Assembly (NCBI RefSeq): GCF_000002995.4 | Contig: NW_025062476.1 | Coordinates: 7,429,001 to 7,493,000 of the forward strand | Origin: Brugia malayi | Taxonomy: Eukaryota; Nematoda; Chromadorea; Rhabditida; Onchocercidae | DNA length: 64,000 nucleotides | Direction of reading: 5' to 3' | In this document: piece by piece, positions 36,351 to 48,174 of the stretch | Numbering within the stretch: position 1 is the first letter of the stretch | How the letters are laid out: each line of letters begins with the position of its first letter | Notes under the pieces: model-generated | Databases searched by the model: none | Seen by the model: only the letters and a program-made list of their open reading frames with translations | Told to the model about the DNA's origin: nothing | Program-made: the position numbers and the translations under genes

Positions 36351-38662
36351 TCAGGAATTGATTAACGCATATTGGAATTGACCACTACTTTCATATTCGG
36401 CCATATCAAGCGCAACTTCGCAACTTTCTCGCACAACGCGCTGCAAATAAGATTTATTTTTCATGCTCAAAAAAGAATTTTTTTGCCTTAATTTAATAAT
36501 CTATTACAATTGTAACTGCGACATAAATAAAGGTCTATAAAAAGATCACAAGCAAAATTTTCTTTCAAAATAAGGGAAAATGAATTAAAAAATGAACAGT
36601 TCGTGTATGGCTCTGGTAGGACAAAAAGCAATTAGACAATTATTAGTAGGGCCACAAAAATTGTCTGATTGGATGAGCATCACGATACAAATTTGCCGCA
36701 CCATATAATTCAAGCTAGTCCATTTTCCAGTTTATATTATATGAGATGAAATCAAACTTCGGGATCGTTCCGAAACTTCTTCAGCACTTCTTCACATTCT
36801 TCGGTTGCTATTGCTCCTAAAGCTTCGGCACATTCATGCCGCACCATATAATTTTCTTCTGCATTTTCCAAGGAATGTTTTAATTCCGCAATTGCTATCG
36901 GTGATTGTGCTTGACCCAAAGCATAAGCAACTTCATGGCGGAACAGTGCACTATCACTACAAGTCAATCCTGAAATCAGACAAAACATGCATTAACTTCG
37001 ACTGCATGAGAGCTCATATTTAAAACTATTAGCTTCAAGCTTAAAAAGTGCATATTAGTGTGGTGAAATACAGTTCAATAAATAGAAAAAAAAAAGAGAA
37101 AAACTTACGAATATAAAATGAAATAAATATCATTGTTAAAGAATTAAGAAAATCTCAGATGATTTTACTAATAGCATGAGAATAACTGACTCATTGCTCT
37201 GTCCCAAGCAGCGAATACTGTGTCATCAGTCTAAATAAGTTAATTTTAAAAATGAAAAATTTCGTAGATATTAAATGACACCTTTTGCAAGTGATTTTAT
37301 AGATTCATTTGTGCCAATATTCCGAAGACTGAAGAGAGCTTGATATCGTTCCCATAACGATTTTGTTGCATCTGTTAAAATCAGCGAAAGCTTATCAACA
37401 CTGGTTTCAGATGATGCAGGAGCTGGATCTACAATTCCGAGTTATAATGTTTGCAAAAAGTTTTTTTTTTTTCTTTTTTTTTCAATGAATAACATAAACC
37501 GGATGGTAAATGAATAAGAAAGGTTATCAATCACCGTTTTGAATCCTTTATTAATAGCTTAATTTTTTTCTACCAGTCATATAATATAGTCCTAATATAA
37601 ATGAAAATTGGTACAGAATCAGTAGAAAGTAAAAAAAAAAAAATTGAAGAAAAAGTTCTATGAAAGCAAATGTTAGTCAACTCAAATTTCAAAAATCACT
37701 CATTTTATCTGCTAATACTTCAATTCATAGAAACAATATTAACAAAATGAATCAGGTATGTTCTAATATTACTTTACCTTAAATGAAGCTTTAAGAATGA
37801 CTTCATACCTATTGAATTGTATGGACTTTCTTTTTCATTTTCTTTACGATCACATTTATTTTCTTGAAGCCACATTATCCTTCGCAAGGCTAACCTACAC
37901 GTTTCTGCAATACTTTGAGCTTTATCGTTAATGTATTTCTCAAGGATGGCTGTAGATGAGCAAGAACCAATTGCTCCTAATGCTTCTCCTGCTTCATGGC
38001 GTACAATAATCTCTGAAATTCGTGCATTTCAGGAATTTTAAAGCTATCCAGTCAACTTTTCTGATTGTTGATTAACCTGTTTTGCAAAATTTTCTACTAA
38101 CCTTCATTTTCATCCTGAAGGATGGATTCAAGGATAGGTATCGCTGCTTCATTTTGTGTCTGACCAAGACAGTAGGCCAATTCATGTTTCAGAAGAGCGG
38201 ATGAATCATCGAAACATCGTCCAATCCATTCAACTGAACGATCACATCCGATATTGCGCAAAATAAAGAGAGCTCGAAACCTCGCACAAAGTGGCTGCCT
38301 GAAAGTATTTCTAGCATGCAATGAAATTTATCGCTATGTCGCCAAATTTCATATGCTTCAGGCAAAAAAAAGAAAATTTTTTGAAAAATGGAACTTGGAT
38401 ACCATTAAATGTGTATCATTAGTACCTTCTAACACAAAATGTATAAAACGTTGGTTTGAGTTACAGTCAAATCAGCGCGGTCTATGCAGTAATCCTATTT
38501 AACACAGTTACATCACTATGAATTTCGCTATAGCAATTATATCTTCTTCATAACATTAATCTGAATGTGACAATCAAGCCTGCAAAATAAAAAATGAATG
38601 AGTTTTTACTTGCAATCGTTTAATAATCGTCCAATTTGATCAATTTCAGAATCATATGGCAT
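36351..38662 (-). CDS. dohh-1: Deoxyhypusine hydroxylase (HEAT-repeat di-iron enzyme)
   Basis: Hydroxylates deoxyhypusine on eIF5A to complete hypusine formation in the cytosol. Exons from 5': 38610-38662, 38102-38298, 37809-38012, 37282-37428, 36758-36969, 36351-36440; 300 residues (human 302), phases consistent. Two symmetric halves of HEAT-like repeats are visible, each opened by [12 protein letters not shown] or [12 protein letters not shown]. All four iron-binding His-Glu pairs are present: H56-E57 ([12 protein letters not shown]), H89-E90 ([14 protein letters not shown]), H212-E213 ([12 protein letters not shown]) and H245-E246 ([13 protein letters not shown]). A charged linker ([16 protein letters not shown]) separates the halves. 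The C-terminus [16 protein letters not shown] is typical. The ATG at 38662 gives the expected length. It should be an active enzyme. Confidence 0.97.
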
Positions 38663-40570
38663 CTTCATTTAATGTGATTTAGTGTTGGATAATCCTTCGA
38701 AATATCTATGCTGAATAATCCTTCAAAATAAAAAGAGAAAAAAAATTAATTTAAATGATAATTTAAACGATAAGATCCACGAATAAACTATAACCTTTTC
38801 AAATATTATGTATATACTACATTTGGCAATGATATTACCATTAGTGATAGCGTCAGAATGATATTATCGAAAAGATAGCATTAACATGAAAATCATTTGT
38901 ACAGTGTTTATCAATTTAATGACGCCATCTCTTGAAGCATTATTTTAGCATGAAAATAGTTATAGTTTCAATAATAAAATCATTTATGTGGAATATTAAA
39001 AATAATTCAAGTATGCTCAATTACTATTTGAATGCATTATCATATGATAATAACTCAACCGATTGAAAAGAAAAATGAAATTGACAAAGCTGACAAAGCT
39101 TTGGTTAGCTTATCTTACAACTAACCAAACTTTTAGTTTAACTTATGTTACAATTAACATAAGTAACTCTCCTACGTCACTAACTAAGCATTTAACCTGT
39201 TACTTCATAATATTTCATGTGCTTAACTGTCCAGATATGTCACGTAATATATTTTATACGGCTAACCGTGAAATACGCGTATAGCTTTAGTGATTGCATA
39301 ATGTTTAGTTGTCATCTGGAATGAGTTGAAGTTATGAAATGCTATGATTCAACGATGTTTTCTGTGAAGCGATAATATTTAACGAACGTTCAGGAAAGAA
39401 TTATTATTCACTATACTATGCCAGTGTTAGTCACAATTATTCAAAAAATTCTACTTGTAAAACTTTTTTCTTTTAAACTGATACATTATAATGCATGTTT
39501 TAATATATTATATATTATACATATTTTACTATGAAGAATAGAAATTTGCATAAAATTTTTTTCGAAATGCAACACTGCAAATGTAACATACAAAAAACAA
39601 AAGCAAAAAAAGAGGTCACTTAGTAGCCTGGGATATTATTATTTTAGTTTGTAAATCCGCTGAGAGAAAAAGAAAGAAAAAGTATACATTAAAATACTTT
39701 TCTTTTGACCCATTTTTCCTGTTTACTAAATAATATTTATATAATATTTGAATTGGTGATTATCCTTCAAAGTTTTTACTTTCCTAAGCTTTTTTGTTTT
39801 GTTTTGCTTTTTTTTTTAATTGTTAAACTTATGCACATTTGCAGTTAATTTACTGCGATGAATAAGAATTGCATAAAATTCTTCGAAATGTAATATTACA
39901 AAACTTCATCGTACTTTTAAATACATAACATTTTGTCAATTGTTATGCTGGATAAAATCTAAAACTTTGTCATTATATATTTTTTTCGTAGGACACAGTG
40001 ATCCATCCGACCAAGAAATATCGTCCGAAAAGAGAACTGTCATGAAAATACGACAAAGTCAGGACATATTGGATGATGATGTTAGAGAGTGAGGAAATCG
40101 AATGACCTCATGACGTAGTTTTTTCTGTCTCTATCGTTTTCAAATGCTACAGTGATCATTCATTGGCTAGCCGTATTTTTTATTACATTGCTTTTGCTTT
40201 CGATTTTATATTTGGTAAGATAGGATACTGCATGTTTTTCAAATTTACAGTTTCCCTTTTTTCTTTCGATTTGTTGTATATCTATCAGTTTTGTGCATTT
40301 TATAATTTCTCTTTATTCACTTTTTTATTAGGATGTTTTCTTCAAAATTATAACACCAAGTTAATCGTCATTTCGTGGAATACTTCTCTCTCTCTCTCTC
40401 TTTCCCCTCTCTATATCTCCTTGTCCTTTTCTCATCTTCAATATTTTTAAAGAAAACTGCAATGATCATTGTTGTTAATATTTTCATTTTTTCTTTGCAT
40501 CACCATTTTAATTTCTGTTATCAACAGGAGCGGTTCTACGATTTATCGTTTGCATCACTAATTTAACGAA
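38663..40570. other. Divergent intergenic region between DOHH and the MUT-7-like gene
   Basis: Both genes' 5' flanks lie here. Two small candidate exons on the plus strand, 39992-40088 and 40528-40569, have acceptor signals (tcgtag, atcaacag) but no recognisable product. They could be non-coding 5' exons of the downstream gene or the end of a small unknown gene. A CT-rich run lies at 40386-40402. The rest is AT-rich with no features seen. Confidence 0.45.
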
Positions 40571-43500
40571 ATGCAGCAATTTCCGGTGTTGGACATTTCA
40601 GAGATGACCTCATCATCAGTGGTGATAGCTTCATCATTATCAATACCAGCTACTCCGCCTACATCATCAATTGATCCATTAATAATTCGTAATATCATTG
40701 ATGAAGCATTTCGCGTAAAGACGGATAAGCAGGGTCGCGTCACCCCTTCGACAAAGCAAATTGGCTATGATTTATTTGTAAGCAGGTGATTAATTCCTTT
40801 TGCTGAATTATTCATAACGTTTCAATAATTGTCTCCGAGGTTCTCAGTCTTCTTCCCTTCTTAAAGAATAAGGAATCTTTTTTTGAAAAAAGATTTATTT
40901 TCTTATCTTTTTAAGAAATAATAAATCTTTTTAAAAAGATTTTTAAATCTACCAATTCAGTCATTGAACAAATGAATGAATCGTTGAGCTTAAATATTAG
41001 CACTGTTAATTTAATTTATAAAATTGTTTAGATGCCTGAAATCAGTATAAGTAGGAAAGAGATCTCTGAACTCTCTCTCTCTCTCTCAATCAGTATATCA
41101 CTGTATCTCTCTGAACAATAATGTAGTTCTTTATATTTTAAGAAAAGTACTTTAAGCCGCATTTTTTACAATATTAATTTCCTTGTGATCTAATATTCAA
41201 AATGTCTTCAAATATGGAATTCAAATTTGATTTAGATTCTTTTTTCCTTTGTTTTCTTTGTGTTTTAGGATAGTGGCAAGTGGAAAATATTGATCCATTC
41301 TTATTCCTTAATTAATTTCTAAATTTTGTAGATTTGAACCACAACTTCTGATTGATGCTTTTGCGGCAGTAATTGAACAATTTCCCATTGTTGCAGCTGA
41401 ATGCCCAAAATATAATAGCTGGTGGACACCAAGATTTTACCATTTGATTTTTCTCATTGCGCAGGTCAGGAAATAGTACTTCCTCGTAATCTTATAGTTA
41501 TACATTTTATTCGAAAATTTTTACACGCCTATTTTTGATTTATTTCACTTTCAAAATATTTATTTTGTTTCTATCGTAGATCGTTTTCCTCTACTGATAA
41601 TTTGCAGGCTTTTATGAGCGTTTTAGCTTCGGAACGTGCTTCAAATAAGACGAAAGAAAAAGACGTAAGTATAATACTTTGTGTGCAATAATTTTTTGAG
41701 ATCTAAAACTTGATTTCACTTTCACAATAATCGTTTTTGCATGAAAAGTTCAGTTTCTCGTTTCCTTGATTCCTTAACGATATCAATTTTTAGTGCAGTA
41801 GTTGTTGTTGTTAATAATTTACAATTTTATCTTACCGGTTTTCCTATTATTAATCTTATTATTAAAAAGAAAAAAATTTTTTTCTGTTTCAGCGTAAGCA
41901 AGATTCGTTTTCAAATATCTGCATAAGTGTCACTGATGAGCAGCGATGCAGAATTTTGAGGGATGTGGTGTCACTCAATTTCAGTTTTGATTCCAATTTT
42001 TGGAGCTTAGCAGATTATGTGTTAAATTTCAACAAATGTCCAAAGGATGTAGTGACAATTATTTCTGATGCTGCATCGGCCGGAAAAGCAAGGTTTTTGT
42101 TAATTCTCTTTTCTTGATTCCCTTTTATTTCACTATATTTCAAATATATACTAAGCTGTTGGAGATATTAACAATCTTGATCATTAGGTAGTAGTCATTT
42201 CGATCTCACAAAGAGTTGTTTTTGCTTAATTAATTTAAAGTTTTGTTCAACCTTTCATTATAATCTGAGAATATTCTTTCCATTATTTTATAATCCAAAA
42301 CACTTCATTTCAAAATTTTTTACAAGGACATGACTTACTAACAGCTGTAAATATTTTCTTATAGTTAAATATGTTGTTGATTTCCAACACTGATTTCCAG
42401 TTTTGCTGCTGTTGATTACTGCATTCGTAACAAAGTGCTCTCGCGTTATTTGGATGACCCAGCAATTTTGTACTCTGCTGCTCTTTTGGGTCCTTTACGC
42501 GCTGGTACTGTTGAATCATTTGCTGCAAAGCGAGCTGAAGAATTTCGACAGAAATGTCGTGAGGTTCTGTTGCGGGTGGAGAAATTAGTTAGTTCGCCGA
42601 ACGAGTGGGAACATGCAATTGGTAATTTCTAATATTCATCTAATATTTTCTCAAATACTATACCTGTAATAATATAATGTAATTATTTAATAAAATTTTA
42701 GTTGATTATTTGGGGTCGGTAAAGCAAAACGATTCAAACGGCAAAGTTGTAGCATATACATACGTTGGATTTCGTGATTCTTTTTCAACCTTGATGAGAG
42801 ATTTAAGGGGATTACCACCGTCAGACGATCGAATTAATATTAAATGGGCTCATCATTTGGTGAAAAAATGTGCCGCGAAGTATTACTGTGAAAAAACATG
42901 GAAGGTATACACTTTTTAACTTTAAAAATAAAAATTTTCAGGACAGTAAGGTCTAGTAGAAATATAGCTAAGTATAGTTAATCCTAACAAATATTATAGT
43001 TGAAATATTTGTGTAGTTCTAGCTGAGCTGAAAACATTTTATAGCTTATTAGTAACGTAATTTTTTTTTTAGATTGAGAATTTGCATGAAGTAATTTGGA
43101 CAATACTTGCACAGAGGCCATCTATGCGAAAATTTGTCGTTCAGACACTCACCAAAGACTTTAAAGATCCTCAGGGTGCTGAAATGTGGCGAGTTTGCAA
43201 AATACCGGCAGATGCAAGAAAACATATGGCACATAAAAGGTTGATAAATTCTTGTAATACTTTTATCTGTCCGAGTGAGGCGTTCCTATAGTTAAGCTAT
43301 TTCTTTGATATATTAAATATATTTAAGATATATTAAGTAAGATCGAGACTCACTGAAGTAGTAAGTAGTATTTGTTCTACCACTAACATTCTCATCGGTA
43401 TGATATTGTTCATTGATATAAAACTCTTATGTAGAAATTATTTATGAAAAATGTAATAAATATGATGGTAAACTGCTACTCAGGTCTGATTCCAAATACT

Positions 43501-46140
43501 TAGGACTATTTTACAGTAAAGAGGAACACTTGGATCCGCGTACGCCAAATCCACCATATTTGAGCATACCAGAATCAGTAAAACCAATCGAATTTGTACG
43601 ACATCCATCGCATTTGAAGCGAGTTGCTAATCTGCTGGAAGATTATGCAAATGATAATTATCCACCAGTTGGCGTAGATGCAGAGTGGTCTTCCTATGTT
43701 TCTTATAGCAAGTTAGTCTTAGTTTTTTATCATAGTTATGTTTTGAATCTATAAATGAATGAAAAAAAAAAAAAAAATTTTGACAATAAGATGGAGGATT
43801 ATATAAATTTCTTATTCGTGTCATCTGTTCTTATTTGTCATTTGTTCTTTCTTATTCTTGTGTATTGAGTTGAATTTCATATTTATATCATTTTTAAATC
43901 AATTTTCTTAGCAAAATTTAAATAACGTTATGAAAGACAATAAATAATGACAGGCATAATCACAATCAATTTGATTAAATAAGTGAGGTCTGTTGTGATG
44001 TTTTTAGAGCAACTATTCTACAGCTGGCTATTCCATGTCATATATTTATAATAGACGTTGATGAAATCAAGGCTGATATACTCGTAAATTTTTTTGAGAA
44101 ATTATTCGTTGAATGGAAGCTTTTAAAAATAGGTTTGTTTAGCGATATTAATTTTCTCAATTCTATATTGTCGACTATTAATGGCTTAATGATTGCTAAA
44201 ATTCTAGCAGGAAGGAAACACCTATAAACATCTTCACCAGAGGACATTTATTAACATAAATTGAAAAAAAAAAATCGAAAAAAAAAATCATTACTACAAA
44301 ATGTATTATTTGAATAGTCTAAAATAGTTCTGTTGATAAAGTGAGATGTGACAAAACTCTCAAATATAATGTTAGTGAAGCAAGCATGCTAAATATTTCG
44401 TAAGTTTTATATTTTAATATATCTTTAAGGTTATCAGTTTGATGAAGATCTTATTCAATTGCGAAGTGCAGTACAACATTGTTCAGCTTTATATCATCCA
44501 AAAAATTTGATATGTATTGGCAAAATTGTTAAATCGGTTAGTACAAAATTTTAATTCTGTTCATTATTTGTTTCTTGAGAAATAATAATAATAGTGTTTG
44601 TAGAATTTGTTACTTTTTTTTTCTATTTTTTTTAATCTAAAAAGTAATAATTTTTTACTTGATTTCTGGAATTTTATTGCAGTTGATGAAAGAGAGTGCT
44701 GAAAGGCCCGATGTAAATCTAAATGGAGTTTTTCATCCGGGAAAAGTACAGAGAAGTGAGGAATGTACAGAAGGAGTAAGAACTGATATTGTATCTACTG
44801 AAATGGATGGTAGCGCATGGAGTCACGTAGCAGATTGTAAAGAGGATGTGAAAACAAGGCTGAATTATGTTTCAATTGATATACCCCAAGTAATGAATAA
44901 ATCCCATAATGTAATATCAACAGTAAAATTTAAGGAAGTGAAGCTACTTACAGTAAATTTTTTTTTCCTCGTGTCTGTCTTTCGCCCTCTGTCTCTGAAT
45001 TTGTCTTAAAACTATATTTATTAACTTGCTATTCACTTTAAATTCAAAAATAAAGTCTTTTTGGAAGCGGTTATATATGCAGCTTTTGGAGAAGTAAGAA
45101 AGAATACCAAATTCTGGGTATTTCTTGAATTTCAATTGCATTTAAGTTGATATGAATTTCAGTAACACACTAAAATTTAAAATAATATGGATGATTATCT
45201 TGCAGTTATTTCATGATGAGATTCAAAGTATTTCATTTCAATTGATATGACATTTTTTATTATTTACTTTTATTATTTAGCTTGATAGTTTCAGTCTAAT
45301 GCTTTTCTGCTAACCATTTTATCGCAGTACTAATTCTTTAAGAAAATAAAGGTTGATCTTATAATTTAGTTTAGTGAGTTTATCCTTTTCATTATCATAA
45401 CATTTTCTTCTCTTTGAGATTGAAATAGATTTTTTTTTTTTTTTTTTTTTTCATATCATATAAACATTATATTTTTGTTTTTCTAGTCGAAACCAAAGGA
45501 AGACGAACAAGACATGAAAGATGTTGAAGAAAATCCATTATTAAAGGAAATCAGAGGTTTATCAGCATTATGTGAACGGGTGTTAGGTAAACCACTAGAC
45601 AAAACAGAGCAGTGTTCTGTTTGGGATCGACGTCCACTTCGAGACTTGCAGGTATTTCATCGTTTTCTTTGAAAATGACACCTAAAATTGCATGATACTT
45701 GTATTAAGTGATTTTTTGGCAAGAGAGAAATCAAATAAATATATTTTCTCGATTACTTTTCATTCTAAAACATTTTTAATATTCCCCTAAGATGATTTGG
45801 AAAAAAACTCAGAATATTTAAAGAATTTTTTTGTTTTCCTGCTCAGTCTTTCATCAGTTACCAGCTATTGCTGTACTCTAAAATTCCTAAGAAGTTTCAA
45901 GATTAAAGCTAAGTTTCCGATGAGTTACTCTTAACCATTTCAATCGAATGATGGTAATTACTACTTATACTTTTTTTTTTTTTTCAGTTGCGATATGCAG
46001 CATTAGATGCGTACTGTATGTTAATGTTATATGAGAAATGCGTTGATTGGGCTTCTCGACTTGATCTCAGTATAAGGGAAATTTGCTCAAAGCAAGAACC
46101 TTTGACTGGAACTCTACCACTTTTTTGTGATAAACAGTAA
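40571..46140 (+). CDS. mut-7: MUT-7/EXD3-type 3'-5' exoribonuclease (DEDDy family)
   Basis: In nematodes MUT-7 acts in the Mutator complex that amplifies secondary siRNAs and silences transposons. Exons: 40571-40785, 41332-41464, 41608-41664, 41893-42092, 42401-42621, 42702-42904, 43073-43239, 43517-43711, 44008-44132, 44430-44536, 44683-44952, 45487-45651, 45988-46140; 736 residues. The N-terminal half is helical, with FWSLADYVLNFNKCPKDVV, as in EXD3-type proteins. All exonuclease motifs are seen: I, GVDAEW (D453, E455); II, GYQFDEDL (D512); III, YAALDAY (Y689, D693). A stop is in frame upstream of the ATG, and an acceptor at 40527 could be the trans-splice site. About 175 residues separate motifs II and III, far more than in compact DEDD domains, because of an acidic insert encoded mainly by exon 11. 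The family is firm; strict orthology to MUT-7 is inferred. Confidence 0.9.
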
Positions 46141-48174
46141 TTTCTTTGTTACTTAACGATTTGGTAATTTTTTCAGTCATTCTTTTTTTCTTTTGTAATG
46201 GATTTTTTTTTATCAAGTCTTATTTTTGTCAGCTCTTATCTGACTCCAATATTTTCCAGTACTGGACAAACTATTTTAATTGTAGCATCATGTAACAATT
46301 ATTATTCTTCTGATTTTGAAAATCTTTACTCTTTAAATCTTTTCTTAAAAGATAGATGATATGATGAGGGTAGCCTTTTAATCATTTGTAATCATGAATT
46401 TCTTTCACATTAATAGTAATGCTCTGATCACTTCCAGGAATTATTATTTTTTAATTTATATTTATGGTTGTATATTGTTTACATATGTATATATAATTAT
46501 TTATTTCTGCCTCTTTACTACTGTCTGTTTCATTTTAGATTCTTAAATTTTCAAAATGAAATTTAATCTTATAATTAAGCCTGCATTGAAATTGAATTCA
46601 TTGTTTCCTATCCTGTTTCCTTTGCATATTACTAATATATATACATATAGATTTTTTTTTGCAAAACATTTAAATAACTTTTCTCGTTAAATTCTTCATT
46701 AACTTGAGATAAGTTGCACATTACTTTCAGTAATTTTTGTACCTCATTATATTTATTTCTTCCATCTTATTTCTCACTTTTAGCGGGTACATGACATTTT
46801 GTAAATATTTCTGTCATTGCGCCTGTAAAATTCTTGTATGTTCAAATGTTAACTTCAAAAAATTTAACCATTTAATATTATCTTAAACTCGTAATCATGA
46901 AAAGGATTAAAACTGATTGCATTTTTATTGGATTTGTTATTTCCCTTCATATTTTTATCAGTCATTTTGCATTTATTTGTTTAAAGCGAATAGTATAATT
47001 GTTTGTTTGGGTTTTTCCTTTTGTTTTAATAAAAGTCTCTTTCAATTTGTTCCAATGATGCATAATATGTTGTTATTTGACAATCGTTCCTTTAATTTCA
47101 TTTTGAAACCGAAAAGATCGATCACATGATTTTGAAATCATTTCTTTGATAAAGCTTTTAAAAGTAAACTTACCTACTCATTAATTTGTTTCAGTCATTT
47201 TTTCTTATTAAATTCTAACAACTTATAAATCTTTACTTTTACAATGTCGCCGAGTCAAAATTTGCTCGATTTGATTTATTTGGAACAAAACAGTAACTTA
47301 TTCTTAAAATAGTAATGTTATTTGCACAAAACTAACTTTTCTTTTTTTCAACAAATAATGGTCTCATATGCAAAATATGGACAAAAATATGTGAAAATGT
47401 TTGTCGGCAATAAAAGATTAAACAATCGTTACAAGTACCAACTGCTAATAGATTTGTAGCCAACGTTTCCAGAATGATTTATAAATTTCCTTGTTAACAG
47501 TTTCGACTTGTTCAACTTTTATGCTCACGTATGCTCTTTCATCTTCGCGGTTTTGAGGGTTTTTATTTTGCAAATTCTAACTGAAATTTAAAATCACAAA
47601 ACTAGGTTTGTATTTTAGGCGATAGAGTAGAAGAAATTATTACACTAAAACCACTGGATTAGAATTTGCACGATAAAAATCGTCAAATATTGAAATTGTT
47701 TTAAGCTAGTATAAGATCAATGGAAATGATATCAAAGATATTTATGGATTAGATGCTTTTTGAATTCGAATAAATATGAGATATTTCATTATTCAAATTG
47801 AGAAAGTATCTCTTTTACATATCAACATGCATTATTTCCGAGACAATCATATCTGTGAAATCAGAAAGTGATTTACAATCTTTTTAATTACTAATACAGT
47901 TTTTTTAGAACACTAAGTTTTTGAAATTGTTTTAAACTTATATGAATTTGTCTTCAATTTATGATATTCTTGATTTTATCAAGTAGCATATAATGTTACA
48001 TTCATTAGATAAAAATTAATGCATGAAGAGAATTTGCAATTAAACTTTTTAACTTCTCATACAATTAAACTCCTAAACTTTTCATACTTTTATTATGATT
48101 AATATTATATTGTTACTAATAATGTACAAATTGTAAATTTCTAGACTTAGCATAATTTTGTTTAACTAAAAATT
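46141..48174. other. Intergenic region
   Basis: Two kilobases of AT-rich sequence between the stops of the exonuclease gene and the convergent collagen gene. No exon, RNA gene or clear repeat was recognised. Confidence 0.6.

Noticed and set aside
39063..39284. 73-residue plus-strand frame upstream of the exonuclease gene
   Set aside because: Starts in a short Thr/Lys/Leu repeat with no domain or splice context.
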